A DNA stretch of 64,000 nucleotides from DASWJZ01 sp963761005 (lineage in GTDB: Bacteria > Pseudomonadota > Alphaproteobacteria > Rhizobiales > Afifellaceae): contig CAVXFK010000001.1 in the NCBI GenBank assembly GCA_963761005.1, positions 41,215-105,214 of the forward strand, in the 5' to 3' direction. Numbering within the stretch: the stretch's first letter is position 1; every line of letters starts with the position of its first letter. Position numbers and translations under genes: made by a program. The notes beneath the pieces were generated by a model that did no database searches, was not told the DNA's origin, and saw nothing but the letters and a program-made list of their open reading frames with translations. This document shows positions 34,153 to 43,117 of this stretch, one piece after another.

Positions 34153-34664
34153 CCCGTCGTCTGCGCCGCGGCTGGATGGAAGACCAGCGCCAATCCGTTG
34201 ATGCAGTGACGCTTGCCGGTCGGCTTCGGGCCGTCGTCGAAGACGTGGCCAAGATGCCCGCCGCAGCGGCGGCAGTGCTCCTCGGTCCGGACCATGAAGT
34301 AGGAATGGTCCTCCTTGAATTTCACGTTCCCCTCGATCTCCTGCCAGAAGCTCGGCCAGCCCGTACCGCTGTCGAACTTCTTGCTCGATTCGAAGAGCGG
34401 GAGGTCGCAGCCGGCGCACGCGAACACGCCGTCGCGATGCTCGTCGAGAAGCGGGCTTGAAAACGGGGGCTCGGTCCCCTCCTCGCGCAGGATGTTGAAC
34501 TGAGCGGGCGTCAGGATCTTGCGCCACTCGTCCGGCGTCTTCATGACCTCGAACGTCTCTGAAGCATCCTCGCTCCGTGCACCGCCGATGCCGAACCGGG
34601 CGCCGAGCGCCGCAAGCCCTGCCAAGGCGGCGCCTGAAAGGAGAACCTGGCGCTTGGTCATCAT
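34149..34664 (-). CDS. msrB: Exported peptide-methionine (R)-S-oxide reductase
   Basis: A 171-aa MsrB reducing the R-epimer of methionine sulfoxide. Zinc-binding CxxC pairs are CAGC and CRRC. The substrate motif GTGWPSFW and the catalytic Cys in KRHCINGLAL are intact. The N terminus (MMTKRQVLLSGAALAGLAALG) is an export signal, so the enzyme probably repairs envelope proteins. A KR rather than RR pair makes Tat export possible but not certain. I start at ATG 34664, six bases after GGAG. An ATG at 34676 is in frame. No msrA is adjacent. Confidence 0.92.
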   Translation of the reverse strand: MMTKRQVLLSGAALAGLAALGARFGIGGARSEDASETFEVMKTPDEWRKILTPAQFNILREEGTEPPFSSPLLDEHRDGVFACAGCDLPLFESSKKFDSGTGWPSFWQEIEGNVKFKEDHSYFMVRTEEHCRRCGGHLGHVFDDGPKPTGKRHCINGLALVFHPAAAQTTG

Positions 34665-34830
34665 GTCGTGCTCCATCGGTCGCGCTTGGGGCGCCGGCCT
34701 GGGCCCCGCGGATTCGACCGAAATGTAGTAGGAGACGCCGCGCCCGACCAAGGCTTTCGCGTCACGTCGCTTCAATCCGAAGTGAGAAATCGCGGCGCCG
34801 GAAGCGCCGCCGCGTGAGGAGCGGATGGCC

Positions 34831-35409
34831 CTAAGCGGCCATCGCCACCTCTTTCTTGCGCCCGACGCGCGCAATCATCTCGGCAATGTCGGGCCGCAGG
34901 CGTATCTGTTCCGAATAGTGCCGGCGTAGGGCTGCAACGAGCCGCCCCTCGCGGTTCAGAAGCTCGTCCGCTACGCCGATCATGCGCGAGTTCGGCCAGG
35001 CCTGCGGTCTGATCTCGCGGATATGCTCGAAGATCTGATCCTCGTCGGTCTCCGGTCGCGCCTCGGCTAGGAGGATGGTCATCGAAGCCGTGGAGCGCGA
35101 AATCCCCGCGTGGCAGTGGACGAGGAGATGCGCGAGCGGGTCGTCGATCGCCGCGGCAAGGCCCTTGCCGAATTCGAGCAGCGCCTCGACGTGGTGCGGC
35201 TCCGGCGGGATCAGGCCGGGGCCTGGCTCGATCACATCGTCGAAGCGGAGCGTCAGCCGCTTGTGCGGCCCGTATTCGGCGAAGTCGGCCGGCTCCGGAA
35301 AGCCCGGGTCGAGGATCGAAAGCACATGCGTGACCGCTGCGTCGCGAAACGCGCCAAGCTCGGTCAGGCCGCAGATGGAAAGCTGGCGCTTCGGGGCGCT
35401 CGCGGACAT
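34831..35409 (-). CDS. Dual-specificity/tyrosine phosphatase-like protein
   Basis: A 192-aa cytoplasmic protein with the Cys-dependent phosphatase signature HCHAGISRST (nucleophile Cys99, Arg105) and a candidate general acid in LRFDDVIEP near residue 57. The N terminus (QLSICGLTELGAF) is of the type seen in bacterial protein tyrosine phosphatases annotated as tyrosine phosphatase family protein. The ATG at 35409 has a strong AAGGAGA ribosome-binding site. Target unknown. It is a single gene between msrB and a divergent membrane protein gene. Confidence 0.85.
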   Translation of the reverse strand: MSASAPKRQLSICGLTELGAFRDAAVTHVLSILDPGFPEPADFAEYGPHKRLTLRFDDVIEPGPGLIPPEPHHVEALLEFGKGLAAAIDDPLAHLLVHCHAGISRSTASMTILLAEARPETDEDQIFEHIREIRPQAWPNSRMIGVADELLNREGRLVAALRRHYSEQIRLRPDIAEMIARVGRKKEVAMAA

Positions 35410-35599
35410 CGGGAATCTCCTTCGCCCGAGAGATAATGACGAAGTATGGCGAGCGGAAGACGTCAGTTGCGGCGCGGTTAAGGATGACACCTTCTCCCAC
35501 GGGAAAAGGCAGCTTCGGCGCTGCCTGAGTCGCGGGAGGTCGACCTCAGTCCCGAGCCCGGGCTATGATCGAAGCAACTGCAAAGCGAGAGGCGAGAGC

Positions 35600-35977
35600 A
35601 TGCGGGGCCTGCTTCTTCGGATCGTGATCGTGGCGATCGGCCTTTGGGTCGCGTCGAAGCTCGTGCCGGGCGTTCAGATCAACGACGCCTGGTCGCTCCT
35701 CTGGGCCGCCCTTCTCCTCGGCATCGTCAACGCCATCGTGCGGCCGATCGTGATCCTGCTCACGCTGCCGCTGACGATCCTGACGCTCGGGCTCTTCCTG
35801 CTCGTCATCAATGCGGCGATGCTCTCGCTCGTCGCCTGGATGCTAGCCGGGATGACGGTTGCGGGATTCTGGTCGGCGCTCTTCGGCTCGATCGTGGTCT
35901 CGATCACCGGCTGGATCGCCTCCGCCTTCATCGGCGACCACGGCCGTGTCGAGGTGATGACGATCGAGCGCTACTGA
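35600..35977 (+). CDS. Phage-holin-4-superfamily membrane protein (YvlD-like)
   Basis: A 125-aa protein with four membrane helices of the holin-4_2/YvlD family: the opening LLRIVIVAIGLWVASKLVPG, the family core LGIVNAIVRPIVILLTLPLTI, and NAAMLSLVAWM. Despite the family name these chromosomal proteins are not linked to phage lysis. Function is unknown. The ATG at 35600 follows GAGAGGCGAGAG. aqpZ follows 114 bases later. Confidence 0.85.
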   Translation: MRGLLLRIVIVAIGLWVASKLVPGVQINDAWSLLWAALLLGIVNAIVRPIVILLTLPLTILTLGLFLLVINAAMLSLVAWMLAGMTVAGFWSALFGSIVVSITGWIASAFIGDHGRVEVMTIERY

Positions 35978-36091
35978 GCGCTCTCAAGCTCCCGCGACAA
36001 CTCGGGACGCTTTCTCCCGAATCGAAGTATCTTTGCCGGCTGAGCGTCGGCCCAATTCGGTCCTCCGGGAGCCGCCGCGGGGGAGGTCTCC

Positions 36092-36811
36092 ATGCGCATG
36101 AAGAGCTATGTGGCCGAGGCGATCGGCACGTTCTGGCTGACTTTCGCAGGCTGCGGCAGCGCGGTCATCGCCGCCGGCTTTCCGAATGTCGGGATCGGCC
36201 TTCTTGGCGTTGCCCTCGCCTTCGGGCTGAGCGTCGTCACGATGGCCTATGCGATCGGTCACATCTCCGGCTGCCATCTGAACCCGGCCGTCACTGTCGG
36301 CCTCGCTGCCGGCGGACGCTTTCCCGCCGGCCAGATCGTGCCCTACGTCATCGCCCAAGTCGTCGGCGCGATCGTCGCGGCGGGTCTGCTCTATCTGATC
36401 GCGAGCGGCGCACCGGGCTTCGACATCGCCGGTGGCCTCGCGTCGAACGGGTACGGCGAGCATTCGCCCGGGCACTACAGCCTCCTATCGGGGTTCGTGA
36501 CCGAGGTGGTAATGACGGCGATGTTCCTGTTCGTCATCATGGGCGCGACCCACGGCAAGGCGCCGGCCGGCTTCGCGCCGCTTGCGATCGGCCTCACGCT
36601 CACCTTGATCCATCTCGTCTCGATCCCGGTGACCAACACCTCGGTCAATCCGGCGCGCTCTACCGGGCCGGCGCTCTTTGTCGGCGGCTGGGCGCTTGCG
36701 CAGCTCTGGATGTTCTGGGTCGCGCCGCTGGTCGGCGGAGTCGCCGGCGGCGTGATCTATCGCTGGCTGAGCGGCGAGCCGGGCGGGGAGGTCGTCGGGT
36801 CCAAGGCCTAG
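36092..36811 (+). CDS. aqpZ: Aquaporin Z
   Basis: A 239-aa water channel of the MIP family. Six membrane helices and two half-helices carry the paired motifs HLNPAVT (near residue 63) and SVNPARS (near residue 188), both intact. The residue pattern before the second NPA (VTNTSVNPARST) and the overall length fit AqpZ rather than GlpF. The ATG at 36092 lies behind GGGGGAGG. Confidence 0.96.
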   Translation: MRMKSYVAEAIGTFWLTFAGCGSAVIAAGFPNVGIGLLGVALAFGLSVVTMAYAIGHISGCHLNPAVTVGLAAGGRFPAGQIVPYVIAQVVGAIVAAGLLYLIASGAPGFDIAGGLASNGYGEHSPGHYSLLSGFVTEVVMTAMFLFVIMGATHGKAPAGFAPLAIGLTLTLIHLVSIPVTNTSVNPARSTGPALFVGGWALAQLWMFWVAPLVGGVAGGVIYRWLSGEPGGEVVGSKA

Positions 36812-36842
36812 GGCGCGCGCTCCCGGGCGTGTCTTCGAGCCG

Positions 36843-37079
36843 CTATCCGTCGCAGGCGCAGCCTCGGCCGACGTGGCACTCGTCGTTGCGCGAGATGCAG
36901 CTGTCGCCGCACGCCTTTCCCTTGTGGCAGTGCTTGCAGCAGCCCTGGACGGGTGTCGGAATGGGGGACTGATTTGAGGGCGGCGGCGACCTGAGCAAGT
37001 CCGGCAGCGTCGCCGCGTCCGCCGGCATCGACGATGCGAGGATGAAGAGGGTGGCAAAAACGGTGCGTGCCCGAGACAC
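36843..37079 (-). CDS. Small exported cysteine-rich protein
   Basis: A 78-aa protein. A signal peptide (about residues 1-22, ending PADA) is followed by a short Pro/Ser linker and a cysteine-dense domain: GCCKHCHKGKACGDSCI, then ECHVGRGCACDG, with nine cysteines and two histidines in about 32 residues. The pattern suggests metal binding or disulfide cross-links. Similar small CCxxCxKGxxCGDxCI proteins occur in other proteobacteria as uncharacterised exported proteins. The start is a GTG whose AGGAG is only one or two bases away, so the exact start is unsure. Confidence 0.7.
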   Translation of the reverse strand: MSRARTVFATLFILASSMPADAATLPDLLRSPPPSNQSPIPTPVQGCCKHCHKGKACGDSCISRNDECHVGRGCACDG

Positions 37080-37155
37080 ACTCCTAGACTAGGTGCATCT
37101 CCACAATATTACAACTTTCTAGTGTATCAAGCGAGCATCGGAATTGGAGGCGCCT

Positions 37156-38759
37156 TCACATCCTCCACACGCCGAATTTCGTCTCCCCGACAGGCGCGTT
37201 CGCGCAAACGCCGAGCGCCAAGCCCAGAACATCGCGCGTCTCCGACGGCAGGATGATGCCGTCGTCCCAAAGCCGCGCGGTCGCGTAAAGCGGATTGCCC
37301 TCCGCTTCGTAGCGCGCGCGGACCGGCGCCTTGGACGCCTCTTCCTCCTCGGCCGATCAGCGTGCCGCCTTCCGCCTCGATGTTGTCGCGGCGCAGCGTG
37401 GCGAGCACCGAGGCCGCCTGCTCGCCGCCCATCACCGAGATGCGCGCGTTCGGCCAGGTGAAGAGGAAGCGCGGCGAGAAGGCGCGGCCGCACATGCCGT
37501 AATTCCCCGCGCCATAGGAGCCGCCGACGATCAGCGTGATCTTCGGCACCGCGGCGCAGGCGACGGCGGTGACGAGCTTGGCGCCGTCCTTGGCGATGCC
37601 GCCCGCCTCGTAGGCGGCACCGACCATGAAGCCGGTGATGTTCTGCAGGAAGACGAGCGGTATCTTCCGCTGGCAGCAGAGCTCGATGAAATGCGCGCCC
37701 TTCAGCGCCGACTCGGAGAAGAGGATGCCGTTGTTGGCGATGATGCCGACCGGCATGCCCTGGATCGCGGCAAAGCCGGTGACGAGCGTCTCGCCGTAAA
37801 GCGCCTTGAACTCGGAAAAATCCGAGCCGTCGACGAGCCGCGCGATAATCGTCCGCGCGTCGTATTGGCGGCGAAGGTCGACAGGGACGATCTTCTCCAG
37901 ATCCGCCGGCGGATGCAGCGGCTCGGCGACCTCAGCGCTCGGCGAAACGGCGGGCGCCGCGCCGAGATTGCCGACGATCTGGCGCACGATCGCGAGCGCA
38001 TGCGGATCGTCGAGCGCATAGTGGTCCGCGACGCCGGAGCGGCGAGCATGCACGTCGGCGCCGCCAAGCTCCTCCGCCGAGACGATTTCGCCGGTCGCAG
38101 CTTTGACGAGCGGCGGGCCGGCCAGGAAGATCGTCCCCTCGCCGCGCACGATCACCGTCTCGTCGGACATCGCCGGCACGTAGGCGCCGCCCGCCGTGCA
38201 CGAGCCCATGACGCAGGCGATCTGCGGAATGCCCGCCGCGGACATCTTCGCCTGATTGAAGAAGATGCGGCCGAAGTGCTCGCGGTCGGGAAAGACCTCG
38301 GTCTGGTGCGGCAGGTTCGCGCCGCCGGAATCGACGAGGTAGATGCAAGGCAGCCGGTTCTCGAACGCGATCTCCTGCGCGCGGAGATGCTTCTTCACCG
38401 TCATCGGATAGTAGGTGCCGCCCTTCACCGTCGCGTCGTTGCAGACGATCATGACGAGACGGCCGGCGACGCGCCCGATGCCGGTGATGATGCCGGCGCC
38501 GTTGATCGCCTCGCCATACATGTCGAGCGCGGCGAGCGGCGACAGTTCCAGGAACGGCGAGCCCGGATCGATGCAGGCCGGCGATGCGGTCGCGCGGCAG
38601 AAGCTTGCCGCGGTCGAGGTGCCGCTCGCGCGCGCGCTCCGACCCGCCTTGCGCCGCCTCGACGCGGAGCGCCCGGTAGTCGGCAACGAGGCGCGCCCAC
38701 ATCTCCGCGTTCTCCGGCGGCAGGGCCGGATCGACAGTTTCGCTCCGGATGATCGCCAA
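37156..38759 (-). pseudogene. mccB: 3-methylcrotonyl-CoA carboxylase beta subunit, two frameshifts
   Basis: The product would be the carboxyltransferase subunit partnering the biotin carboxylase encoded at 27190-29151. The 5' frame (TTG at 38759, MAIIRSETVDPALPPENA) runs to KLLPRDRIAGL. One base later it resumes as IDPGSPFLELSPLAALDMYG. The long central part has the carboxyltransferase signatures IGRVAGRLVMIVCNDATVKG and FLQNITGFMVG. After RRDNIEAEGGT, near 37345-37355, the frame slips again to EEEEASKAPVRARYEAEGNP and the proper C terminus GETKFGVWRM (stop 37156-37158). Each slip behaves as one extra base (near 38573 and 37350). Sequence conservation on both sides is undamaged, so assembly error is possible. 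Confidence 0.88.
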
Positions 38760-38815
38760 ATAACCTCCCCCAGCGGCTTAGACTAAGGCAGTTTCGTTTC
38801 CGCCGGAACCGCCGC

Positions 38816-38971
38816 TTGCTCGATCGACGCGCGTCTTTCTTCTTCTCCGTCGGGTTTCTCGGCTGGTTCGCCAACGCCTGGGTGTTCCTGGTCATCACGC
38901 TCGCCGTGCTCTTCGCGCTCGTCCGACGGCAATTCGCCTTCCCGAACCTCGCGATCGTCGGCGGCGACTGA
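38816..38971 (+). CDS. Possible small membrane protein (51 aa)
   Basis: A frame from TTG 38816 to TGA 38969-38971 gives a basic N terminus (LLDRRASFFF) and one long hydrophobic segment (VGFLGWFANAWVFLVITLAVLFALV), then RRQFAFPNLAIVGGD. The composition looks like a genuine single-pass membrane peptide, and the gap between divergent mccB and mscS is otherwise empty. The start codon is weak and there is no clear ribosome-binding site. Confidence 0.35.
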   Translation: MLDRRASFFFSVGFLGWFANAWVFLVITLAVLFALVRRQFAFPNLAIVGGD

Positions 38972-38980
38972 GCAGCGACG

Positions 38981-40288
38981 TTAGGATCGAACCTCCACCG
39001 GCGTCTTCATGATCATCTCGCGGTGCGGGAACGGAATCTTGATGCCCGCCGCCTTGAAGGCGTCCCAGCACGCGAGAAGCGCCGCCCCGCGAACATTCGT
39101 GACGCCGTTCTGCGGATCGGAGATCCAGAAGCGCAGGATGAAGTCGAGCGAGGATTCGCCGAATCCGGTGAGGTGGCAGAGCGGTGGCGGCGTCTCTTGC
39201 ACGCGCTCGACGGTCTTCGCCGCTTCGACGGCAAGCTTGCGGACGGCGTGCGGATCGCTGTCGTAGGAAACCCCGAAAGTGACGTCGATCCGGACCAGCG
39301 TGTCGGTGAACGACCAGTTCTCCACGCGCTGCGTGACAAAGTCTTCGTTCGGGATCAGGTATTCGCGGCCGTCGCGCGTGATGACGGAGACGAAGCGGGC
39401 GCGCAGCGACCGCACCCAGCCGAAAGTCTCGCCGATGGCGATCGTGTCGCCGGGCTTTATCGACTTGTCGAGCAGGATGATGATGCCCGAGACAAAGTTC
39501 GACACGACCTTCTGAAGCCCGAAGCCGATGCCGAGCCCGAGCGCGCCCCCGAAGACGGCGAGCGCGCCGAAATCGATGCCGAGCACGTTGAGAGCGACGC
39601 CGCCGGCAAGCACCAGCAGCGCGATCTTCACGAGCTTGCCGATCAGCACGCGCAGGCTAGGCGTGAAATCCTGGTTCTGCGCCACGCGTCGCTCGACCAT
39701 TTCGCCGAGCGCGATCGCTGCCCAGAGCAGGACGCCGACGATCACGATCGCCTGCAGCACGAACCAAATGGAGATGCGCACGCTCCCCGCCGCGATCGCG
39801 ACCGCGTCGAGCGACGTGCGCACCGTGTCGAATGTCCCGGTCAGATGGAGCGCGACCACGACCCACACCACCCACGCGACGAGCCGCGCCAGAGCACGAT
39901 TGCGCATGAGCCGCGAGACAATGGAGATCACCACCCACACGGCGACGAGCGCGAAGACGAGCCCCACGACCGCGCCGTTGCCTTTGCCCAGGGAATTCAG
40001 CAGTAGCGCGCCGACCCCGAGAAGCGCGGCGGTCACGATCCAGCGCGTGCGCCGCAAGACCAGCGCGAGGAAGCGGAGGAGCTTCGGCCGTCCGCGAACG
40101 GTGCGCACGCGCTCCTCGAGCCGCGTCTCGAGGATGCCGCCGAAGACATGGCCGCACACGAACGCCACGAGGATGAAGAGGAGCTGGACGAGCATCCACG
40201 TCGTGAGGAGCGCGCTGAGCCAAGTGTAGAGCGCGTTCTCGGTCCGGCCGAGCTGGTGCCAGAGATGTGAACTGAGAACCTGCTCCAA
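38981..40288 (-). CDS. MscS-family mechanosensitive channel
   Basis: A 435-aa channel with about five N-terminal membrane helices in addition to the conserved pore region, larger than the minimal E. coli MscS. The pore-lining helix and upper beta domain are recognisable as GALGLGIGFGLQKVVSNFVSG, followed by DKSIKPGDTIAIGETFGWV and the NEDFVTQRVENWS strand. It opens on membrane tension to release solutes. The TTG start at 40288 has GGAGG five bases upstream. It is the last of a run of minus-strand genes beginning with the nucleotide cyclase. Confidence 0.93.
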   Translation of the reverse strand: MEQVLSSHLWHQLGRTENALYTWLSALLTTWMLVQLLFILVAFVCGHVFGGILETRLEERVRTVRGRPKLLRFLALVLRRTRWIVTAALLGVGALLLNSLGKGNGAVVGLVFALVAVWVVISIVSRLMRNRALARLVAWVVWVVVALHLTGTFDTVRTSLDAVAIAAGSVRISIWFVLQAIVIVGVLLWAAIALGEMVERRVAQNQDFTPSLRVLIGKLVKIALLVLAGGVALNVLGIDFGALAVFGGALGLGIGFGLQKVVSNFVSGIIILLDKSIKPGDTIAIGETFGWVRSLRARFVSVITRDGREYLIPNEDFVTQRVENWSFTDTLVRIDVTFGVSYDSDPHAVRKLAVEAAKTVERVQETPPPLCHLTGFGESSLDFILRFWISDPQNGVTNVRGAALLACWDAFKAAGIKIPFPHREMIMKTPVEVRS

Positions 40289-40353
40289 ATCCGCCTCCGA
40301 GCCCGCATTATAGCCGGCTTAGGGAAAACGAAGGAACGCCGCGCCTGTTCCCC

Positions 40354-41472
40354 TCACATCGAGCGCGGCAGGTGCCGCCAGGCAACCCAGCCGCAGACGG
40401 CGCAGAAGACGCCGAGCGCCACGAAGACGCCGCCGAGGCCCGTGAAGCCTAGGATGACGGAATAGATGAGCGGCGGCACCAGCTCCGACATGTCGAGATA
40501 GGTACGGTAGACCGCCGTCATCGACGGGCGCTCGTAGGCGTGGACCGCACGCAGGAACGGCGAGCTTCCGACTGCGTCGAGCGCAACGGCGAAGACCGTG
40601 CCGACGAGGAGGAGGAGCGCGGCGCTCCACGGATGCGCCTCGCCTGCAAGGCCGGCGAGGAACGCACTTACGGCTGCCGTCGCAAAGGCGATCACGACGA
40701 CCCGGCGCACGCCGATGCGGCTCCCAAGCCGCCCCCACCAGATGGCGAAGAGAAGGAGGGCATTGCCGAGCGAGACGACGATGCCGCCGGCGAGTTTCCC
40801 TTCGCCCGTCGCGACCATCAGGATCGGGGCATAGATGAAGAACGTCGCCCAATAGCAGGAGCGGCCGAAGGCGATCATCCAGGCGAGCCGCATGCGCGGC
40901 TGCGCCGCGAAGCGCCGGATGTTGGCGATCGGATCGATCGGCCTGAGCGGCCCAGGCGAGATGGCGGTGCTCGACGAGAGCCGGAAATACCAGAAGATCG
41001 CGATCAGGATCAGCGCCCAAGTCCCGCTCCAGAGATAGGGCGCGATCGGGCCGAAGCGCACGTAGAGCCAGACCCCGAACGCCGGGCCGGCGCTCCACGA
41101 CAGCGTCGACAGCGCGAGCCTGAGTGACTCCGCCTGCACCATGCCGGGCTTCGGGATGTATTCCATGATGTAAAGGTTGAGGACGATCGCCAGCGTCGCC
41201 GCGCCGAAGACGCGCAGGAACATGCCGACCGCCTGGCCGGGAAGCGTGTTCGTGGCGAGTGCCGCGCTTGCGGCAACGAGGGTGAGCGCGCCGGCCGTGT
41301 AGACGAAGCGGCGTGGGATCGGGCGGAAGAGCGCCGGCGCGTAAAGCGTCGCCGAAATGCCGATGACCCCGATCACGAAGTAAAGGACGCTGACCGCCTG
41401 CTTGTCCTTGAGAAGGTCGTAGGCCTGGATCGGCACGATCGAGGAAAGCGAGGCGCGGCTGATCGACTCCAC
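40354..41472 (-). CDS. MFS-type transporter, N terminus uncertain
   Basis: A polytopic membrane protein of at least 372 residues with 10-11 helices in the arrangement of the major facilitator superfamily. GTG 41472 is the first standard start in frame, but the frame stays open upstream and still encodes transporter-like sequence (HPIWLPAATQKGAWAFAVLY), completing the first helix. No ATG, GTG or TTG exists in that part. Either a CTG start is used or a one-base gain near 41560 separates it from a TTG at 41611. Substrate unknown. It lies between an aldo/keto reductase and mscS. Confidence 0.8.
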   Translation of the reverse strand: MESISRASLSSIVPIQAYDLLKDKQAVSVLYFVIGVIGISATLYAPALFRPIPRRFVYTAGALTLVAASAALATNTLPGQAVGMFLRVFGAATLAIVLNLYIMEYIPKPGMVQAESLRLALSTLSWSAGPAFGVWLYVRFGPIAPYLWSGTWALILIAIFWYFRLSSSTAISPGPLRPIDPIANIRRFAAQPRMRLAWMIAFGRSCYWATFFIYAPILMVATGEGKLAGGIVVSLGNALLLFAIWWGRLGSRIGVRRVVVIAFATAAVSAFLAGLAGEAHPWSAALLLLVGTVFAVALDAVGSSPFLRAVHAYERPSMTAVYRTYLDMSELVPPLIYSVILGFTGLGGVFVALGVFCAVCGWVAWRHLPRSM

Positions 41473-41679
41473 CGAATAAAGGACGGCGAACGCCCACGCG
41501 CCCTTCTGCGTGGCAGCGGGCAGCCAGATCGGGTGGCGGACGTTGGTGACCAGGGCGGGAACTCGAGGAACGGACCGCCGCAGCCTTCGCCCAGTCGCCT
41601 CCCGCTCGCAAGCAGGCTCACGACATCGGCGGTCGCGATTGGATCAATGGGCCGCGCGGCGCTCGCGCGGAGGTCCGGA

Positions 41680-42459
41680 TCAACGGGACAGTGCGGAGAT
41701 TCGGCGCATCTCCTCCGCCGTGAGCTCGAAATCGAAGACGCTGAAATTCTCGAAGATCCGCTTCGGCTTCGAGGAGCGCGGGATGGCGATGTTCATGGGC
41801 TGCTGGATCTGCCAGCGGAGCACGATCTGCGCCGGCGTCCTTCCGTGGGCGCGGGCTATCTCGGTGACGACCGGATCGTCCAGGTTCCGGGCCTTCCCGA
41901 GCGGCGAGTAGGAGGTGATCGAGATGCCATGTTTCGCGCAGGCCCCGAAGGTCGCGCTCTGGTCGCGCCAAGGATGGTACTCGATCTGGTTGGTGACGAT
42001 CGGCTCGTCCGCCATAGCGACCGCTTCCTCGACCTGGCGCGCCGAGAAATTGGAGATGCCGATGTGCCGGGTCAGCCCGCGGCGCTTGCTGTCACAGAGC
42101 GTGAAGATCTGCTCCTTCAGCGACACCGACGTGCTCGGCCAGTGGATGAGGAGAAGATCGATGATGTCGAGCCCGAGCCGCTTCAGGCTCGCTTCCGCCG
42201 AGCGCTGGAACGGCCCGTCGCCGGCCTCGGTCGCCCAGACCTTCGTGGTAACGAAGATCGCCTTGCGCGGCGTCGCATGGTTGGCGATGGCCTCGCCGAC
42301 CTCGCTCTCGTTCGCGTACATCGCCGCCGTGTCGATGTGGCGGTAGCCGGCGTCGAGCGCCGCTTGAACGCAGAGGATGGCCGTTGCGCCCCTGAGCTCC
42401 CAAGTGCCAAATCCCATCACCGGGATCTCGGCGCCGTTCGCTTTCACCGTCTCCGTCAT
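41680..42459 (-). CDS. Aldo/keto reductase
   Basis: A 259-aa NADPH-dependent oxidoreductase of the AKR5-like group (2,5-diketo-D-gluconate reductase type). The catalytic tetrad is complete: Asp43 and Tyr48 in HIDTAAMY, Lys73 in TTKVW, His106 in LLIHWPS. The cofactor-binding segment IPRSSKPKRIFEN is near the C terminus. Substrate cannot be told from sequence. The ATG overlaps the stop of the acetyltransferase gene upstream (ATGA), so the two are translationally coupled. Confidence 0.93.
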   Translation of the reverse strand: MTETVKANGAEIPVMGFGTWELRGATAILCVQAALDAGYRHIDTAAMYANESEVGEAIANHATPRKAIFVTTKVWATEAGDGPFQRSAEASLKRLGLDIIDLLLIHWPSTSVSLKEQIFTLCDSKRRGLTRHIGISNFSARQVEEAVAMADEPIVTNQIEYHPWRDQSATFGACAKHGISITSYSPLGKARNLDDPVVTEIARAHGRTPAQIVLRWQIQQPMNIAIPRSSKPKRIFENFSVFDFELTAEEMRRISALSR

Positions 42460-43115
42460 CGCCCGCCCTCCCCGCGCCCACCCGCCGGCTTTCTTGCGCG
42501 AGGCGATGGCGTCGGCAAGCTCTTCGCGGTTGAGCCTGCCGCGCGGCCCCGCAGTCGCTTGCGCATCAAGGGGCGCGTCGGCGAGCGCCGGGCCACCTCC
42601 TCGAAGCCGGCGGCGCGGAAGACCGAGGCTATGCCGACATAGCCCTCGCCCCAGATGAGCTTCCGGTCGGTTTCGATCGGACAGGCCTCGATCGCCGCGG
42701 CGCCATGTTTGCGCGCGAAGGCGACCGCGCCGTCGAGCAGCAACCGCATCAGGTTCTGGCCGCGGTGGCCGGTGCGCGTGTAGAAGCAGTTCACCGCCCA
42801 CACGCCCTCGACGCGATCAAGCGGCGCGGCGACCCGCGAGCGGTTCATCTGCGGCAGCGTGGCGCGCGGCCCGATCGCGCACCAGCCGATTGCCGTCGCG
42901 CCGTCATAGGCGAGAATTCCGGGCGGCGGGCCGGCATCGACCAGCGCGCGGAAACGCTCGCGCCTCTCCTCGCGCGACGCGGCCCTCCACTCCGTCCGCG
43001 GCAGCCGCCACCACATGCACCAGCAGCCGGAATTGGCGCCGCGCTCCGGCCCGAAGAGATCGACAAGGTCATCCCAGCGCTCAGGCGTCAGCGGACGAAT
43101 CTGCGGTGCCGGCAT
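42456..43115 (-). CDS. GNAT family acetyltransferase
   Basis: A 219-aa protein. It has an N-terminal GCWCMWWRLPRTEWR region with two Trp-flanked cysteines, then a GNAT core with WCAIGPRATLPQ and the acetyl-CoA-binding TRTGHRGQNLMRLLLDGAV. A basic Pro/Arg-rich tail ends it. This type is widespread as uncharacterised acetyltransferase. It starts two bases after the cyclase stop and overlaps the aldo/keto reductase start by four bases, giving a tight three-gene operon. Confidence 0.85.
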   Translation of the reverse strand: MPAPQIRPLTPERWDDLVDLFGPERGANSGCWCMWWRLPRTEWRAASREERRERFRALVDAGPPPGILAYDGATAIGWCAIGPRATLPQMNRSRVAAPLDRVEGVWAVNCFYTRTGHRGQNLMRLLLDGAVAFARKHGAAAIEACPIETDRKLIWGEGYVGIASVFRAAGFEEVARRSPTRPLMRKRLRGRAAGSTAKSLPTPSPRARKPAGGRGEGGR

Positions 43116-43117
43116 GT

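Noticed and set aside
35600..35977. Holin family membrane protein as a sign of a prophage
   Set aside because: Chromosomal YvlD-type proteins share the holin-4 fold without phage context, and no phage genes are nearby.
41533..42642. 369-codon plus-strand frame opposite the aldo/keto reductase
   Set aside because: Antisense shadow. No start context, and the minus strand carries the full catalytic tetrad.
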